DNA of 64,000 bases from Geminicoccaceae bacterium (GCA_028285265.1 JANQPX010000013.1:186001-250000), one strand, 5' to 3'; positions 1 through 7,691 are shown, counted from the stretch's first letter. Notes: generated by a model from the letters alone, not told the origin. Numbers and translations are program-made.

Positions 1-59
1 TAAGCCCTGACGATCTCGTCAAAGCCCTTGATGCTGGACTTGCTGACCTCGCCCGCTGA
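1..59 (+). CDS. C-terminal end of an unidentified protein (partial)
   Basis: The first 59 bases read openly as an 18-residue tail (SPDDLVKALDAGLADLAR) ending at TGA 57-59. The composition is typical of an amphipathic C-terminal helix. The gene begins upstream of the window, so no function can be assigned. It converges on the minus-strand hydratase whose stop lies 16 bp further on. Confidence 0.45.
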   Translation, partial: SPDDLVKALDAGLADLAR

Positions 60-74
60 GCCAGCAACCACCGT

Positions 75-851
75 TTAGGCCTTCAAGGTCAACCCGACCT
101 CACCAAAGGCACCGAAGTTGGCGACGGCTTGCTGTCCGGCTTTTATCTTGACGACCCCGGCACACGTGCCGGTGCTGACCCAATCCCCAGCAGAGAGATG
201 GTCACCGGTTTGACGGAGATCATTCGCGAGCCAAAGGAGCGCATTCAATGGGTGACCGAGGACATTGGCACCCGAGCCATTGGCGACGTCCTCGCCATCC
301 ACCTGCACCTGGACCGGAACGTCAGCAAGGTCGTGCTGCCGCCAATCGCTGCGACCCTCACCGGCGACGAAGCCGACATTGGCACCAAAATCCGCGGTGA
401 CGATCAACACTTTGGTGAAGAGCTCGTGAGGCAGCCGAAGCCCGATCATCTCAAAAGCCGGATGCACCATGTCCACGGCAGCGCTCACGTCGTCGAGCGT
501 ATAGGGATCAGAGCGCGCCGGCAGATCGGTTCCGAGCCGCAGCGCAAATTCCGGCTCGAGGCCGATCAAGCCATAGCCGGGCTCGTCAACGATGACACCA
601 TTGTCATAGCAGTCGGCATCAAAGAGAGGCGCACGAAAGGGGTGATCCGTGCCGAGTAGCGTCTGCGCCGCAGGGTTGGTGGCGCCGATCTTATAACCAA
701 CACGCTTGCCGCCATAAGCGCTGATCGCATGTCGCTGGATCTCGTAGGCTGTTGCTTCATCGCTCGGAAAACCGCCCGGCAGCTCGCCAAGTGCGTTCGC
801 GTTGCGCCTGGCGTTTGCGAGCGCCTGGCCTGCTTCTTCTATATCGCCCAT
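75..851 (-). CDS. 2-keto-4-pentenoate hydratase-like protein (MhpD/FAH superfamily)
   Basis: A 258-residue protein of the fumarylacetoacetate hydrolase superfamily, hydratase (MhpD/HpcG) branch. These enzymes add water to, or decarboxylate, 2-hydroxy-dienoic acids from meta-cleavage of aromatics, using a divalent metal. The sequence shows the family blocks YKIGATN (about residue 55), GLEPEFALRL with the metal-binding acidic pair, the HPAFEMIGLR block, GANVLGHPLNALLWLAN and the C-terminal STGTCAGVVKIKAG. Start: GTG, ATG and ATG codons lie in tandem at 857/854/851; the GGGAAGG upstream is best spaced for ATG 851. It stands alone on its strand, with no ring-cleavage genes nearby, so the substrate is open. 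Superfamily call is firm, exact reaction is not. Confidence 0.8.
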   Translation of the reverse strand: MGDIEEAGQALANARRNANALGELPGGFPSDEATAYEIQRHAISAYGGKRVGYKIGATNPAAQTLLGTDHPFRAPLFDADCYDNGVIVDEPGYGLIGLEPEFALRLGTDLPARSDPYTLDDVSAAVDMVHPAFEMIGLRLPHELFTKVLIVTADFGANVGFVAGEGRSDWRQHDLADVPVQVQVDGEDVANGSGANVLGHPLNALLWLANDLRQTGDHLSAGDWVSTGTCAGVVKIKAGQQAVANFGAFGEVGLTLKA

Positions 852-907
852 CATCACCTTCCCAAGATGCGTTACGGTGCGATGTTAAACAGCTGGCTGC
901 TCGGGAC

Positions 908-1843
908 TCAAGGCTTCGTCTGATGCATCAGAAGGTCGCCCTTCGGATCGACCAGCATCACCCCTGCTGGAGCACCATCCGCTTTCGCCATCGACCAGCG
1001 ATCGACAAGGGTATTGAGATAGCTGCTCTGGCCGATTTTGGGCACATCAAACCATTCTTCGGTGGTCTTGACCTGGACGACACCGCCACCGATCGGCTCG
1101 ATTTCCGCGAACAACTTGATGCCGGCAACGCTCCAGGCGCGACTATTGAGATACGAGACGCTGTCGCGGAACGTCTCCATGGCCTCGACATCGACCCCCA
1201 CCACCTCGGGGCTTGATGCTAGAACCAGCTCGGTTGGAATACGCCCCTGATCGCCAGGATTGCGAATCGGCACAGGACTGATGATCTCCCGACCGCTCTG
1301 TCCTGTCCGGGGTTGGCTTGGATCTTTCGGCAACTTCTCCCGTCGCTTCACATAGTCGCTCATGTCATTGAGCAAGCCGAGTGGATCGGTCGTTTGAACA
1401 TCGGCTCCGGGATCATGCAAAGCGCTTTTGTCGAAGGATGAACCGGCGTCGAAAGATGGGCTGGCCTTGAAGGCGTTCAGGACACTGATGGACGTTTTTG
1501 GACGATGATCAGGATCGGGCTCCGGCGGCAACGGAATCGCACTCGGCAAGGGTGTCGTCTGAATCGCAACCTCGTTTTCGAGGTTCGGCTTAAGCAGCGA
1601 CTGATGCACCCAACCCAAAAGCCCATCAGCACCGACAACTTCGACATGGCGCCATTCATCTTCACGTCCACGCTCGATGACGCGTTGCGGCCAGTTCAAC
1701 TGAAGCTTTATTTCGTGTCCCGGCCCTGGACCTCGCCGGAGATTGACGTTGTCGCCGGCTACGTTCCAGCGATCTCCTGGCTCCGCCACAGCCAAACTGG
1801 CGGTTAGCGGCACCGTGACCAGAAAAATGAGCGGCCAAAACAT
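908..1843 (-). CDS. Exported SH3-domain protein with an unrecognised C-terminal domain
   Basis: A 311-residue protein with a cleavable signal peptide (hydrophobic core PLIFLVTVPLTASLAVA, cleavage near AVA-EP). It is followed by a bacterial SH3 domain at about residues 22-85 (DNVNLRRGPGPGHEIK, then WRHVEVVGADGLLGWVHQSLL). Such domains bind peptidoglycan or peptide ligands in the periplasm. A proline/serine-rich linker (about 90-195) leads to a folded-looking C-terminal domain (about 200-311) that I do not recognise. ATG 1843 is preferred over GTG 1849 because GAGAGG sits at the right distance. It is divergent from the SDR gene at 2047, with a long palindrome between them. Confidence 0.6.
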   Translation of the reverse strand: MFWPLIFLVTVPLTASLAVAEPGDRWNVAGDNVNLRRGPGPGHEIKLQLNWPQRVIERGREDEWRHVEVVGADGLLGWVHQSLLKPNLENEVAIQTTPLPSAIPLPPEPDPDHRPKTSISVLNAFKASPSFDAGSSFDKSALHDPGADVQTTDPLGLLNDMSDYVKRREKLPKDPSQPRTGQSGREIISPVPIRNPGDQGRIPTELVLASSPEVVGVDVEAMETFRDSVSYLNSRAWSVAGIKLFAEIEPIGGGVVQVKTTEEWFDVPKIGQSSYLNTLVDRWSMAKADGAPAGVMLVDPKGDLLMHQTKP

Positions 1844-1998
1844 CGCCACCTCTCGTCATATCAATCATCGATTCCTGTCAAGCACCTAATCTTTCAAAGA
1901 TCAAATTTCAACCATAAATTGTTTTCCATCCTTCCGAATTTCACTGATATGAGTGTTCTTGGACACATCCCAGCGATCAGAACGGCAACCAACGCTTG

Positions 1999-2022
1999 AT
2001 CGCACGAGCTAGCTCGTGCGAT
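1999..2022. promoter_or_regulatory. Perfect 24-bp palindrome upstream of the SDR gene
   Basis: Positions 1999-2010 (ATCGCACGAGCT) are followed immediately by their exact reverse complement at 2011-2022. It lies in the divergent gap between the SH3 gene (start 1843) and the SDR gene (ATG 2047), 24 bp before the SDR start and just before its GGGGGAG ribosome-binding site. It could be an operator for a dimeric regulator or a 5' hairpin that controls access to the ribosome-binding site. There is no T-run, so a terminator is less likely. Confidence 0.5.
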
Positions 2023-2046
2023 GTCGATGGAGAGGGGGAGTGAGAC

Positions 2047-2772
2047 ATGCAGGCAAGTTTCGACTATCGCGGTCAAACGATTTTGATTTCCGGTGGATCC
2101 AGTGGGATCGGCCTCGCCATCGCTAAAGGCTTTCAAGAAGCCGGCGGCACAGTCTGGATCACCGGGACACGCAAGCAAGCCGATGACTATCCCGACGATT
2201 TGACGGGCCTCCACTTTCGCCAGGTCGACATGGAAGATGGCGCAGCAATTGACGCGCTGGGCGAAGAGCTTCCCTCTCTTGATGTTCTGGTGAACTGCGC
2301 CGGCAATACCATTCGGAATGAGGAGGCCTACCAACCCGACAACTTCGACAAGGTGATCGCCATCAATCTGAGCGGCACCTTTCGCTTGTCGATGGCGACC
2401 TTGCCTCTCCTCAAAAAGGGGCCAGGATCCGTCATCAACATCGCCTCCATGACAAGCTATTTCGGCGCGCCGGGCTCGCCCGGATATGGCGCCAGCAAAG
2501 CCGGTGTTCTTGAGCTCACGCAGAGCCTCGCGGTGGCTTGGGCATCGTTTGGTATTCGAGTGAATGGCATTGCACCGGGGTGGATTGAGACCAAACTCAC
2601 CCAGTTTTGGCGAGAGAGCCAACGGGATCGCCTGATTCTCGAACGGACTCCGATGGGACGATGGGGTCAACCAGAGGACATGACCGGGGCCGCCCTGTTC
2701 TTGGCGTCAGACGCTGCCGGCTTCATCACCGGCATCACACTTCCGGTAGATGGTGGCTACACCGCGATGTAA
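2047..2772 (+). CDS. SDR family oxidoreductase (FabG-like)
   Basis: A 241-residue classical short-chain dehydrogenase/reductase, of normal length. The N-terminal Rossmann motif is SGGSSGIG (about 15-22), followed by NCAG (about 90), the catalytic Ser in the IASMTS stretch (about 135), and YGASKAG carrying the catalytic Tyr and Lys (about 150-156). The post-catalytic motif is VNGIAPGWIETKL, and the C-terminus ends in ITLPVDGGYTAM. It should reduce a carbonyl or oxidise an alcohol with NAD(P)(H). The residue after the second strand (GTRK) hints at NADP but does not prove it. A strong Shine-Dalgarno (GGGGGAG) supports the start. It is monocistronic as far as can be seen, so the substrate is unknown. 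Confidence 0.85.
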   Translation: MQASFDYRGQTILISGGSSGIGLAIAKGFQEAGGTVWITGTRKQADDYPDDLTGLHFRQVDMEDGAAIDALGEELPSLDVLVNCAGNTIRNEEAYQPDNFDKVIAINLSGTFRLSMATLPLLKKGPGSVINIASMTSYFGAPGSPGYGASKAGVLELTQSLAVAWASFGIRVNGIAPGWIETKLTQFWRESQRDRLILERTPMGRWGQPEDMTGAALFLASDAAGFITGITLPVDGGYTAM

Positions 2773-3096
2773 GACGCGGATCATCTGAATTTTTTTACAT
2801 GATTTTCATGCGAAGAGGCGATGGATTTTTTCACTATAGGCGTTTATCAACGATTCGGGGGTTTGCTTGGCTCGGCGGAACTTTTCTAAGGGCTAACAAA
2901 ACTTCGCTTAAGGTCGAGGGAATAACCGGACCATTTTTGCATTTGCCATCGGAGGGGCATCTAACGCTTTACGCCGTCTCCCTTTGTCGTCCGTCAGCAC
3001 GGAGGCAACGGGATAAGACAGGTCGCGTAAGCCGACCGTGCTGCCAACGAAAATGAAAGCTCCGGCGACGTCGAAACGAAGATCAGCGGGTGATTG
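2773..3096. other. Intergenic stretch without a recognisable gene
   Basis: The 324 bp between the SDR stop and the next gene contain no open frame with a credible start or codon pattern. The first 60 bases after the SDR stop are T-rich (ttttttacatgatttt) without a clear GC stem, so a terminator is only possible. The promoter of the gene at 3097 presumably lies here, but no convincing -35/-10 pair was found. Confidence 0.4.
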
Positions 3097-4008
3097 ATGG
3101 CTACAGCAGTTAAAGCGGCATCAGCGGGTATGACCGGTGCCGTACGTTCCCTGCAATGGACAATTCAGGACATGAATGGCTCGGTGGAGCATCTGGGCCA
3201 GTCGCATGATCATCTGCGTCGCGCGCAGAACATGATGGCCTGGACCACGGCTATTTTCGGTGCCCTGCTCCTCTCCGGCCTCGTATGGATTGCCAATGAT
3301 ATCTTTCATTTGAAAGATCAACTCGTCGATTCTGACCGCCGTTTCGACACCATGGATGCGCAAATGACGGCGCTCGGCACACGGATGGACGATCTCAATC
3401 TTGCGATCGAACAGCTTGGTGCTCAGCTCATCGCCGCTCGGGGCAATCAGGCGCCAGCAAATGGCCCGGATGTCAGTGTGCTCAGCTCACCGGTCACACC
3501 GCAGAATTTCCAAACGGCGGCCGCAGCCCCGCTTGAGGCGCAAATTCCGGATGCAGCGGCGCAGCCTCAGATTTTTCAAGCGCAACCGGCCGCACCGGTT
3601 CAGCAGCAAGCGGCGCTGGCACCTGTGCAACAACAAGCGGCCTTGGCGCCGCTGCAGCAACAAGCGCCGGCTGCCGCTGCACCGGCTCTCGCCGTCATTC
3701 CTCCTTCACCGCCGGCGCCACGCGACCAGCTCACGCCTGAAGAACTCGCAGCCCCTGCCCCCGTCCTTGCTGCGGTGGCTCCGGCTGCAGCGCCCGCGGC
3801 TCCGGCAGCCCAAGCAGCACCGGCGGCGCCCGCTGCTGAAACGACGGAAACGGCTGCTGCGCCGGCCCCGGCACCTGCGGCCGTCGCCTCGTCAGCACCA
3901 GCTGCTGGGGCCAATCTATCGGATGATCAGCTCCTCTCGTTTAATGACGATCAGATCGATCCCGCCGATGAGCTCTTGCTGCTCGACGAGAACGGCAACC
4001 CTCAATAA
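3097..4008 (+). CDS. Single-span membrane protein with coiled coil and Ala/Pro/Gln-rich tail
   Basis: A 303-residue protein of unknown function. Residues 1-45 are soluble and amphipathic. One strong membrane span (TAIFGALLLSGLVWIA) lies at about 50-66, followed by a heptad-like coiled coil at about 68-115 (LKDQLVDSDRRFDTMD, LGTRMDDLNLAIEQLG). Residues ~130-275 are a low-complexity Ala/Pro/Gln region with a three-unit nonapeptide repeat. The C-terminus is acidic (LSDDQLLSFNDDQ, then DELLLLDENG). ATG 3097 is chosen over the TTG one codon upstream. The layout (anchor, coil, flexible arm, acidic tip) suggests a scaffold or tether, but I recognise no family. Confidence 0.65.
   Translation: MATAVKAASAGMTGAVRSLQWTIQDMNGSVEHLGQSHDHLRRAQNMMAWTTAIFGALLLSGLVWIANDIFHLKDQLVDSDRRFDTMDAQMTALGTRMDDLNLAIEQLGAQLIAARGNQAPANGPDVSVLSSPVTPQNFQTAAAAPLEAQIPDAAAQPQIFQAQPAAPVQQQAALAPVQQQAALAPLQQQAPAAAAPALAVIPPSPPAPRDQLTPEELAAPAPVLAAVAPAAAPAAPAAQAAPAAPAAETTETAAAPAPAPAAVASSAPAAGANLSDDQLLSFNDDQIDPADELLLLDENGNPQ
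3595..3675 (+). repeat. Three 27-bp in-frame tandem repeats
   Basis: Inside the Ala/Pro-rich gene, three 9-codon units encode PVQQQAALA, PVQQQAALA and PLQQQAPAA (residues about 167-193). The DNA copies have diverged in synonymous positions (cag/caa, ctg/ttg). The repeat is therefore old or selected at the protein level, not a recent slippage product. Confidence 0.75.
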
Positions 4009-4052
4009 CGATGCAGCATCTTGATGGATAGATACAGTAAAACCAAATATTC

Positions 4053-4070
4053 GTTATGTAATAACATAAC
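4053..4070. promoter_or_regulatory. AT-rich inverted repeat before the cyclase gene
   Basis: GTTATGT and ACATAAC (7 bp each) flank a 4-bp AATA spacer in an unusually AT-rich stretch (about 4035-4095) between the membrane-protein stop (4008) and the cyclase start (4171). It is a candidate operator or UP/promoter region for the cyclase gene. A short hairpin of the upstream transcript is the alternative. No T-run follows directly. Confidence 0.35.
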
Positions 4071-4170
4071 AATATAGAGAAGAATTTAACTTGCCTGCTA
4101 GTTAAGCCTAGCCCTCTCCCCGATGCATGTTACTATTCGTGCACAAATAATCTTCAGGGGAGGCATCCAG

Positions 4171-5229
4171 ATGCTTGGACTGCGCACAATCATGGTGGCG
4201 GCAGGGTCGTTGGTGATCAGCGGCGGTGCTGCGCTCGCCGAGTGCAGCCCGGAAAGCTGGCAGGACTGCGGTGATAAGCCGTGGGTCGATGGCAGCACGA
4301 TGGAAACACCGCTCGGTGAGAAGTGGTGGCCCCATCCGATTTGGGGTGAAGGGGACGAAGCGGGCTCGACCAACTGGTACAAGAAGCCTGACGTGGTCAT
4401 GAGCGCGATCGATCTGATCCAAGAAGGCGTGACCTACGAGCTTGGGCATGACTACCACGCTGACATGCCACTCTTCGGCAATCGGAAATTCAGCTTGCGC
4501 ATTCCAGGAGCACCGACCGGCGGCCCCTTTGGCGCCAACATGATCGTCTGGAACGACGAGTTTCTCGCAACAGAGGTCGGCCAGGTCGGAACACAGTTTG
4601 ACGGTCTGGGCCATATCGGCGTGCAAATCGGTGGCACTGGTGACCGCAGTCAGATGCGCTTTTACAATGGCTTCACCAGCGCTGAGATGGGCGGCACCTA
4701 TGGTCTCGAAAAGCTCGGCACGGAGAAGCTCCATCCCATCGTTGCGCGCGGCATCCTGCTCGACTTTGCCGCGTCACGCGGCGACATGAATGCAGGCGAG
4801 TGTGCCAGCATGGATGACGTTCGGGCCGCTTTGGACAACCAAGGCATGGCCGATTTTGAGTTCGCTGCAGGTGATGCCATCCTGTTCCGCTATGGATGGG
4901 AGAAGCTTTGGGAAGATCCAGAAGCCTTTAACGCTGGTTCGCCCGGGATCTGCATGGACACCGCTCGCTGGATTGCCGAAGAGGTGCAGGCTGGTGTCAC
5001 CGGTGGCGATACCTGGAATTCGACCGACCCGGTGCCCGATCCAGAGAACGAAACATGCGCGTTTTGCACCCATCAGTATCTGCAAACCCGCCACGGCATC
5101 GTCAATCAGGAAAACCTTCGTCTGAAGCAGCTTGCCGATGACGGAACTTATGTCTTTGCCTACATCTACGCACCGTCACCCGTCCGCGGTGCAACAGGAT
5201 CAATGGGCTCGCCCATCGCAATCAAGTAG
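4171..5229 (+). CDS. Exported cyclase-family (kynurenine formamidase-like) metal-dependent hydrolase
   Basis: A 352-residue protein of the Cyclase superfamily. It has a signal peptide (MLGLRTIMVAAGSLVISGGAALA, cleavage before ECSPESW). The family metal site is visible as GTQFDGLGHIG (about residues 135-145; the His-x-Gly-Thr-His motif appears here as VGTQFDGLGH). It is followed by HPIVARGILLDFAASRG (about 190) and an HTS-like ATP/active-site block near GDAILFRYGW. A C-terminal CAFCTHQYLQTRHG block adds a Cys pair. Start: ATG 4171 is preceded by GGGGAGGC and opens directly into the signal peptide; the upstream ATG 4123 would add 16 unlikely residues. The export signal puts it in the periplasm. 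It probably hydrolyses an amide or lactone; the substrate is unknown. A GC-rich terminator follows. Confidence 0.75.
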   Translation: MLGLRTIMVAAGSLVISGGAALAECSPESWQDCGDKPWVDGSTMETPLGEKWWPHPIWGEGDEAGSTNWYKKPDVVMSAIDLIQEGVTYELGHDYHADMPLFGNRKFSLRIPGAPTGGPFGANMIVWNDEFLATEVGQVGTQFDGLGHIGVQIGGTGDRSQMRFYNGFTSAEMGGTYGLEKLGTEKLHPIVARGILLDFAASRGDMNAGECASMDDVRAALDNQGMADFEFAAGDAILFRYGWEKLWEDPEAFNAGSPGICMDTARWIAEEVQAGVTGGDTWNSTDPVPDPENETCAFCTHQYLQTRHGIVNQENLRLKQLADDGTYVFAYIYAPSPVRGATGSMGSPIAIK

Positions 5230-5262
5230 ATCGACAGCGCTAACGTCGACAAGCTATCGTTG

Positions 5263-5289
5263 GGGCCGGCCTCTTCAGGGGGCCGGCCC
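5263..5289 (+). terminator. GC-rich hairpin after the cyclase gene
   Basis: A 9-bp perfect stem (GGGCCGGCC at 5263-5271 with GGCCGGCCC at 5281-5289) with a 9-nt loop begins 34 bp after the cyclase stop. Only a weak pyrimidine run (ctctcgattct) follows, so it may terminate imperfectly or act as a 3' stabiliser. Confidence 0.5.
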
Positions 5290-5361
5290 TCTCGATTCTA
5301 GCACGGGGTAACATCGATCATCGCCATTCTCGCATGGCTTGGACGCCATGGTAGTCACATC

Positions 5362-6261
5362 TTGCCGGTGGGCGTTTTCATCGGCATTGCCCTACCGCCG
5401 CTTGCCGCTTTGATGCACCCCCTTCTGATTCCGGGGATCGTCGGTCCCTTCATTATTGCCCTCCTCCGCATGGATTGGAGCCGACTGGCGGCGCATATGC
5501 GCAGGCCTTGGATCCTAAGCTTGGTTCTGGCTTGGATGCTCCTCGCCGCGCCGATCCTGATCGATGCGTTGCTCCGTATGATGCCGATCGACCCTGGCCT
5601 TCACGGCGGCCTGGTTCTGATGGCCGGCGCTTCGCCCCTCATGGCCTCAGCCAGCCTTGCCTTGATCATCGGCCTCGATGCGCCTTTAGCCGTGGTTCTA
5701 ACCTTCGCCGGTACGGCGCTGGTTCCCTTCACCCTCCCGCCGATCGCCCTCCACCTCTTGGGCATTGAGATCGATATCGCGATCGGCGAGCTTATGATCC
5801 GTCTCGGCGTCCTGGTCGGTGGTTGCTTCGGGTTCGCCTGGATCATGCGCCGGTTCTTGCCCGAGGGTTTTACGGACAGGCATGCAGCCCCTTTGGACGG
5901 GCTCGCGGTGATCGGGCTTCTTGTGTTTGCCATCGCGGTCATGGACGGCGTCACCGCCCTCGCGATCGAACGGCCTCTCTTTGTCCTAACCGCGACGGTG
6001 GCTGTCTTCGCGCTCAATATCTTCATGCAGATCATGGCTACGCTCGCCTTCGCCTGGCATGGTCTCCATCAAGCGTTGACGGCGGGGCTTTGCAGCGGCA
6101 ATCGTAATTTGGGACTCCTTCTCGCTGCGCTAGCGGACCGCGCGGCAACGGATCTCCTGATCCTCATTGCCGTCGCCCAGTTTCCGATTTACATCCTTCC
6201 GATGCTGCAGCGCCGCCTCTATCGGCGCTGGCTTGAGCCGCAGGCCGACAACGCCCCTTGA
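5362..6261 (+). CDS. BASS-like (bile acid:Na+ symporter family) membrane transporter, start uncertain
   Basis: A very hydrophobic protein of about 300 residues with some nine membrane spans. Its first block (GVFIGIALPPLAALMHPLL) and the GLCSGNRNLGLLLAAL block near residue 240 resemble the core of bile acid:sodium symporter/arsenite-permease-like carriers. The in-frame codons upstream of TTG 5362 (5317-5361) also read as transporter-like (ILAWLGRHGSHILPVG). No ATG, GTG or TTG occurs there, because the frame is closed by TAG at 5299. The gene may therefore start at a rare ATT/ATC codon around 5317-5326, or be N-terminally shortened and start at TTG 5362. It is followed closely by the DUF924 gene. 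Confidence 0.6.
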   Translation: MPVGVFIGIALPPLAALMHPLLIPGIVGPFIIALLRMDWSRLAAHMRRPWILSLVLAWMLLAAPILIDALLRMMPIDPGLHGGLVLMAGASPLMASASLALIIGLDAPLAVVLTFAGTALVPFTLPPIALHLLGIEIDIAIGELMIRLGVLVGGCFGFAWIMRRFLPEGFTDRHAAPLDGLAVIGLLVFAIAVMDGVTALAIERPLFVLTATVAVFALNIFMQIMATLAFAWHGLHQALTAGLCSGNRNLGLLLAALADRAATDLLILIAVAQFPIYILPMLQRRLYRRWLEPQADNAP

Positions 6262-6292
6262 TGATCGGGGGCCCGAAAGATGGAGAGGTGTC

Positions 6293-6895
6293 TTGCTAGC
6301 CACGGGCGATCAACAAAAGGCCATCGACGATCTCATCGATTTTTGGTTCGCCGACACGACCAAGCCTCGCTGGTACGACTCGAATGATGCCTTCGACAAA
6401 TTGTGCAAGCAACGCTTTGAGGAAACGGCTCAAAAAGCCGCCTTGGGGGATCTTCACGCTTGGGAACAATCAGCTAAGGGCGCCCTCGCCTTGGTTCTGC
6501 TCCTCGACCAAATCCCGCGCAATATTTATCGCGGCACCGAACGAGCCTTTGCAAGCGACCGGCTTGCCGTAGCCGTCACAGAGCGGGCGATCGACCGTGG
6601 CTTTGATCAGCAGCTCGATTTGGAGAAGCGGAAGTTTCTGTATCTGCCCTTCATGCACAGCGAAGATCTCACCGAGCAAGAGCGCTCCGTCGCGCTCGCC
6701 GAGGCCCTCGGCGATGAGAAGACGGTCCACTACGCCAAAGAGCACGCCGACGTGATCCGGCAGTTCGGTCGTTTTCCCCACCGAAATGCGATTCTCGGAC
6801 GGCAGGCAACAGCGGAAGAGGACGCCTTTCTAGCTGCTGGCGCCAACAACTACGGCCAGACCGTCTCGACGGGTGATCAAAGCGACGAACCTTAA
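6293..6895 (+). CDS. DUF924 family protein
   Basis: A 200-residue DUF924 protein, a predicted all-helical TPR-like fold of unknown function common in proteobacteria. Family signatures are DFWFAD (about residue 16), LVLLLDQIPRNIYRGT (about 66-81), the LYLPFMHSEDL block (about 120), and HADVIRQFGRFPHRN followed by LGR (about 155-172). Start: TTG 6293 follows GAGAGG with five bases between and gives the usual family length. A longer in-frame extension into the transporter gene is not credible. It is 31 bp downstream of the transporter stop, so probably co-transcribed. Confidence 0.8.
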   Translation: MLATGDQQKAIDDLIDFWFADTTKPRWYDSNDAFDKLCKQRFEETAQKAALGDLHAWEQSAKGALALVLLLDQIPRNIYRGTERAFASDRLAVAVTERAIDRGFDQQLDLEKRKFLYLPFMHSEDLTEQERSVALAEALGDEKTVHYAKEHADVIRQFGRFPHRNAILGRQATAEEDAFLAAGANNYGQTVSTGDQSDEP

Positions 6896-7029
6896 TCAAC
6901 CCAACCAAGGCCGTCATTCCACAGGGTGCCGTCCGACCACGGACCATCGGTCAACGACCGACAGGCGGGCAACAAGGGCGTAAGGATGGCGATATGCCCA
7001 GCCCCAGCCAAAAGCTGCCGCCGCGTCAT
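6892..7029 (-). CDS. Tiny protein with a Tat/lipoprotein signal sequence
   Basis: A 45-residue frame. The N-terminus MTRRQLLAGAG resembles a twin-arginine motif (T-R-R-x-L-L). It is followed by a hydrophobic core and a lipobox-like LLPAC, leaving only about 20 residues of mature peptide (CRSLTDGPW and so on, ending WVD). A longer reading starts at TTG 7110, overlapping the stop of the AhpD-like gene (TTGA), so the two could be translationally coupled. It ends against the DUF924 stop with a 4-bp convergent overlap. It is either a genuine small lipoprotein or the 5' remnant of a larger Tat-exported lipoprotein gene. The Shine-Dalgarno is weak. Confidence 0.35.
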   Translation of the reverse strand: MTRRQLLAGAGHIAILTPLLPACRSLTDGPWSDGTLWNDGLGWVD

Positions 7030-7106
7030 CCGAACTCGCCCGCGCGCGGATGCTGGCTCTTGGTGTTGTATGGCCCCTCCGGTCACGTCGCGATCATCCC
7101 GTCTGG

Positions 7107-7691
7107 TCAACGTCCCATCACATAGAATTCGTCATTCGGCCGCAGATCCATCAGATGCGCCATCCGGTTGGAAAGGGCGAACAAGGCGGTAATCGCGCCG
7201 ATGTCCCAGATGTCGTCATCGGCAAAGCCCGCAGCCTTAAGCGATGTGATATTGGCATCACCGAATTCACGAGGCGATGTGGCGAGCACCATGGCGGCAT
7301 CGAGCATGGCTCGCTGACGAGGCGAGATATCCGCACGTTCGTAATGTGTCGCGATCTGATCACCCAGCAGCGGATCCTTCGAAAAAATCCGAAGAAGCGC
7401 ACCGTGTGACACGACGCAATAGGAGCAGTGATTGGCGGCACTGGTCGCCACAGCGATCATTTCTCGTTCCGCCTTGGACAGCCCGCCATCGCGGGCCATC
7501 AAGGCATCATAATAGGCCAAAAAGGCCCTCAACTCGTCCGGCCGCCTGGCAAGACCCCTGAAAACGTTCGGGACAAAACCCGTCTTCTCGGCAATGTCTT
7601 CTATTCTTGCCCGAAGATCGTCAGGCAATGTGTCCAGATCCGGCACATCGAAGCGACTGATCGGAAAGCCTTTGTCATGATGAGCTGACAT
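7107..7691 (-). CDS. AhpD-like carboxymuconolactone decarboxylase family protein (peroxidase-related)
   Basis: A 194-residue protein of the 'uncharacterised peroxidase-related' subgroup of the AhpD/CMD superfamily. The signature is EREMIAVATSAANHCSYCVVSHGALL (about residues 72-96), written here in pieces: the CxxC pair in HCSYC, the downstream His in VSHG, and the upstream Glu. In AhpD these residues form the proton relay and redox-active disulfide. The C-terminus ends RPNDEFYVMGR, typical of the subgroup. ATG 7691 (MSAHHDKGF) is chosen; a TTG at 7709 is possible and neither has a strong Shine-Dalgarno. Role: thiol-dependent peroxide or radical detoxification, inferred from the family. Confidence 0.75.
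   Translation of the reverse strand: MSAHHDKGFPISRFDVPDLDTLPDDLRARIEDIAEKTGFVPNVFRGLARRPDELRAFLAYYDALMARDGGLSKAEREMIAVATSAANHCSYCVVSHGALLRIFSKDPLLGDQIATHYERADISPRQRAMLDAAMVLATSPREFGDANITSLKAAGFADDDIWDIGAITALFALSNRMAHLMDLRPNDEFYVMGR

Noticed and set aside
1894..2670. A 258-codon minus-strand open frame
   Set aside because: Opposite the SDR gene; it lacks the family features that the plus-strand protein shows clearly.
3595..3675. Tandem repeats as a CRISPR or VNTR locus
   Set aside because: The units are in frame, contiguous and within a gene, with no unique spacers; it is a protein repeat.
3600..3914. An Ala-rich minus-strand frame
   Set aside because: It is the antisense reading of the Ala/Pro-rich repeat region; the composition is a mirror of the plus-strand GCN/CCN codons.
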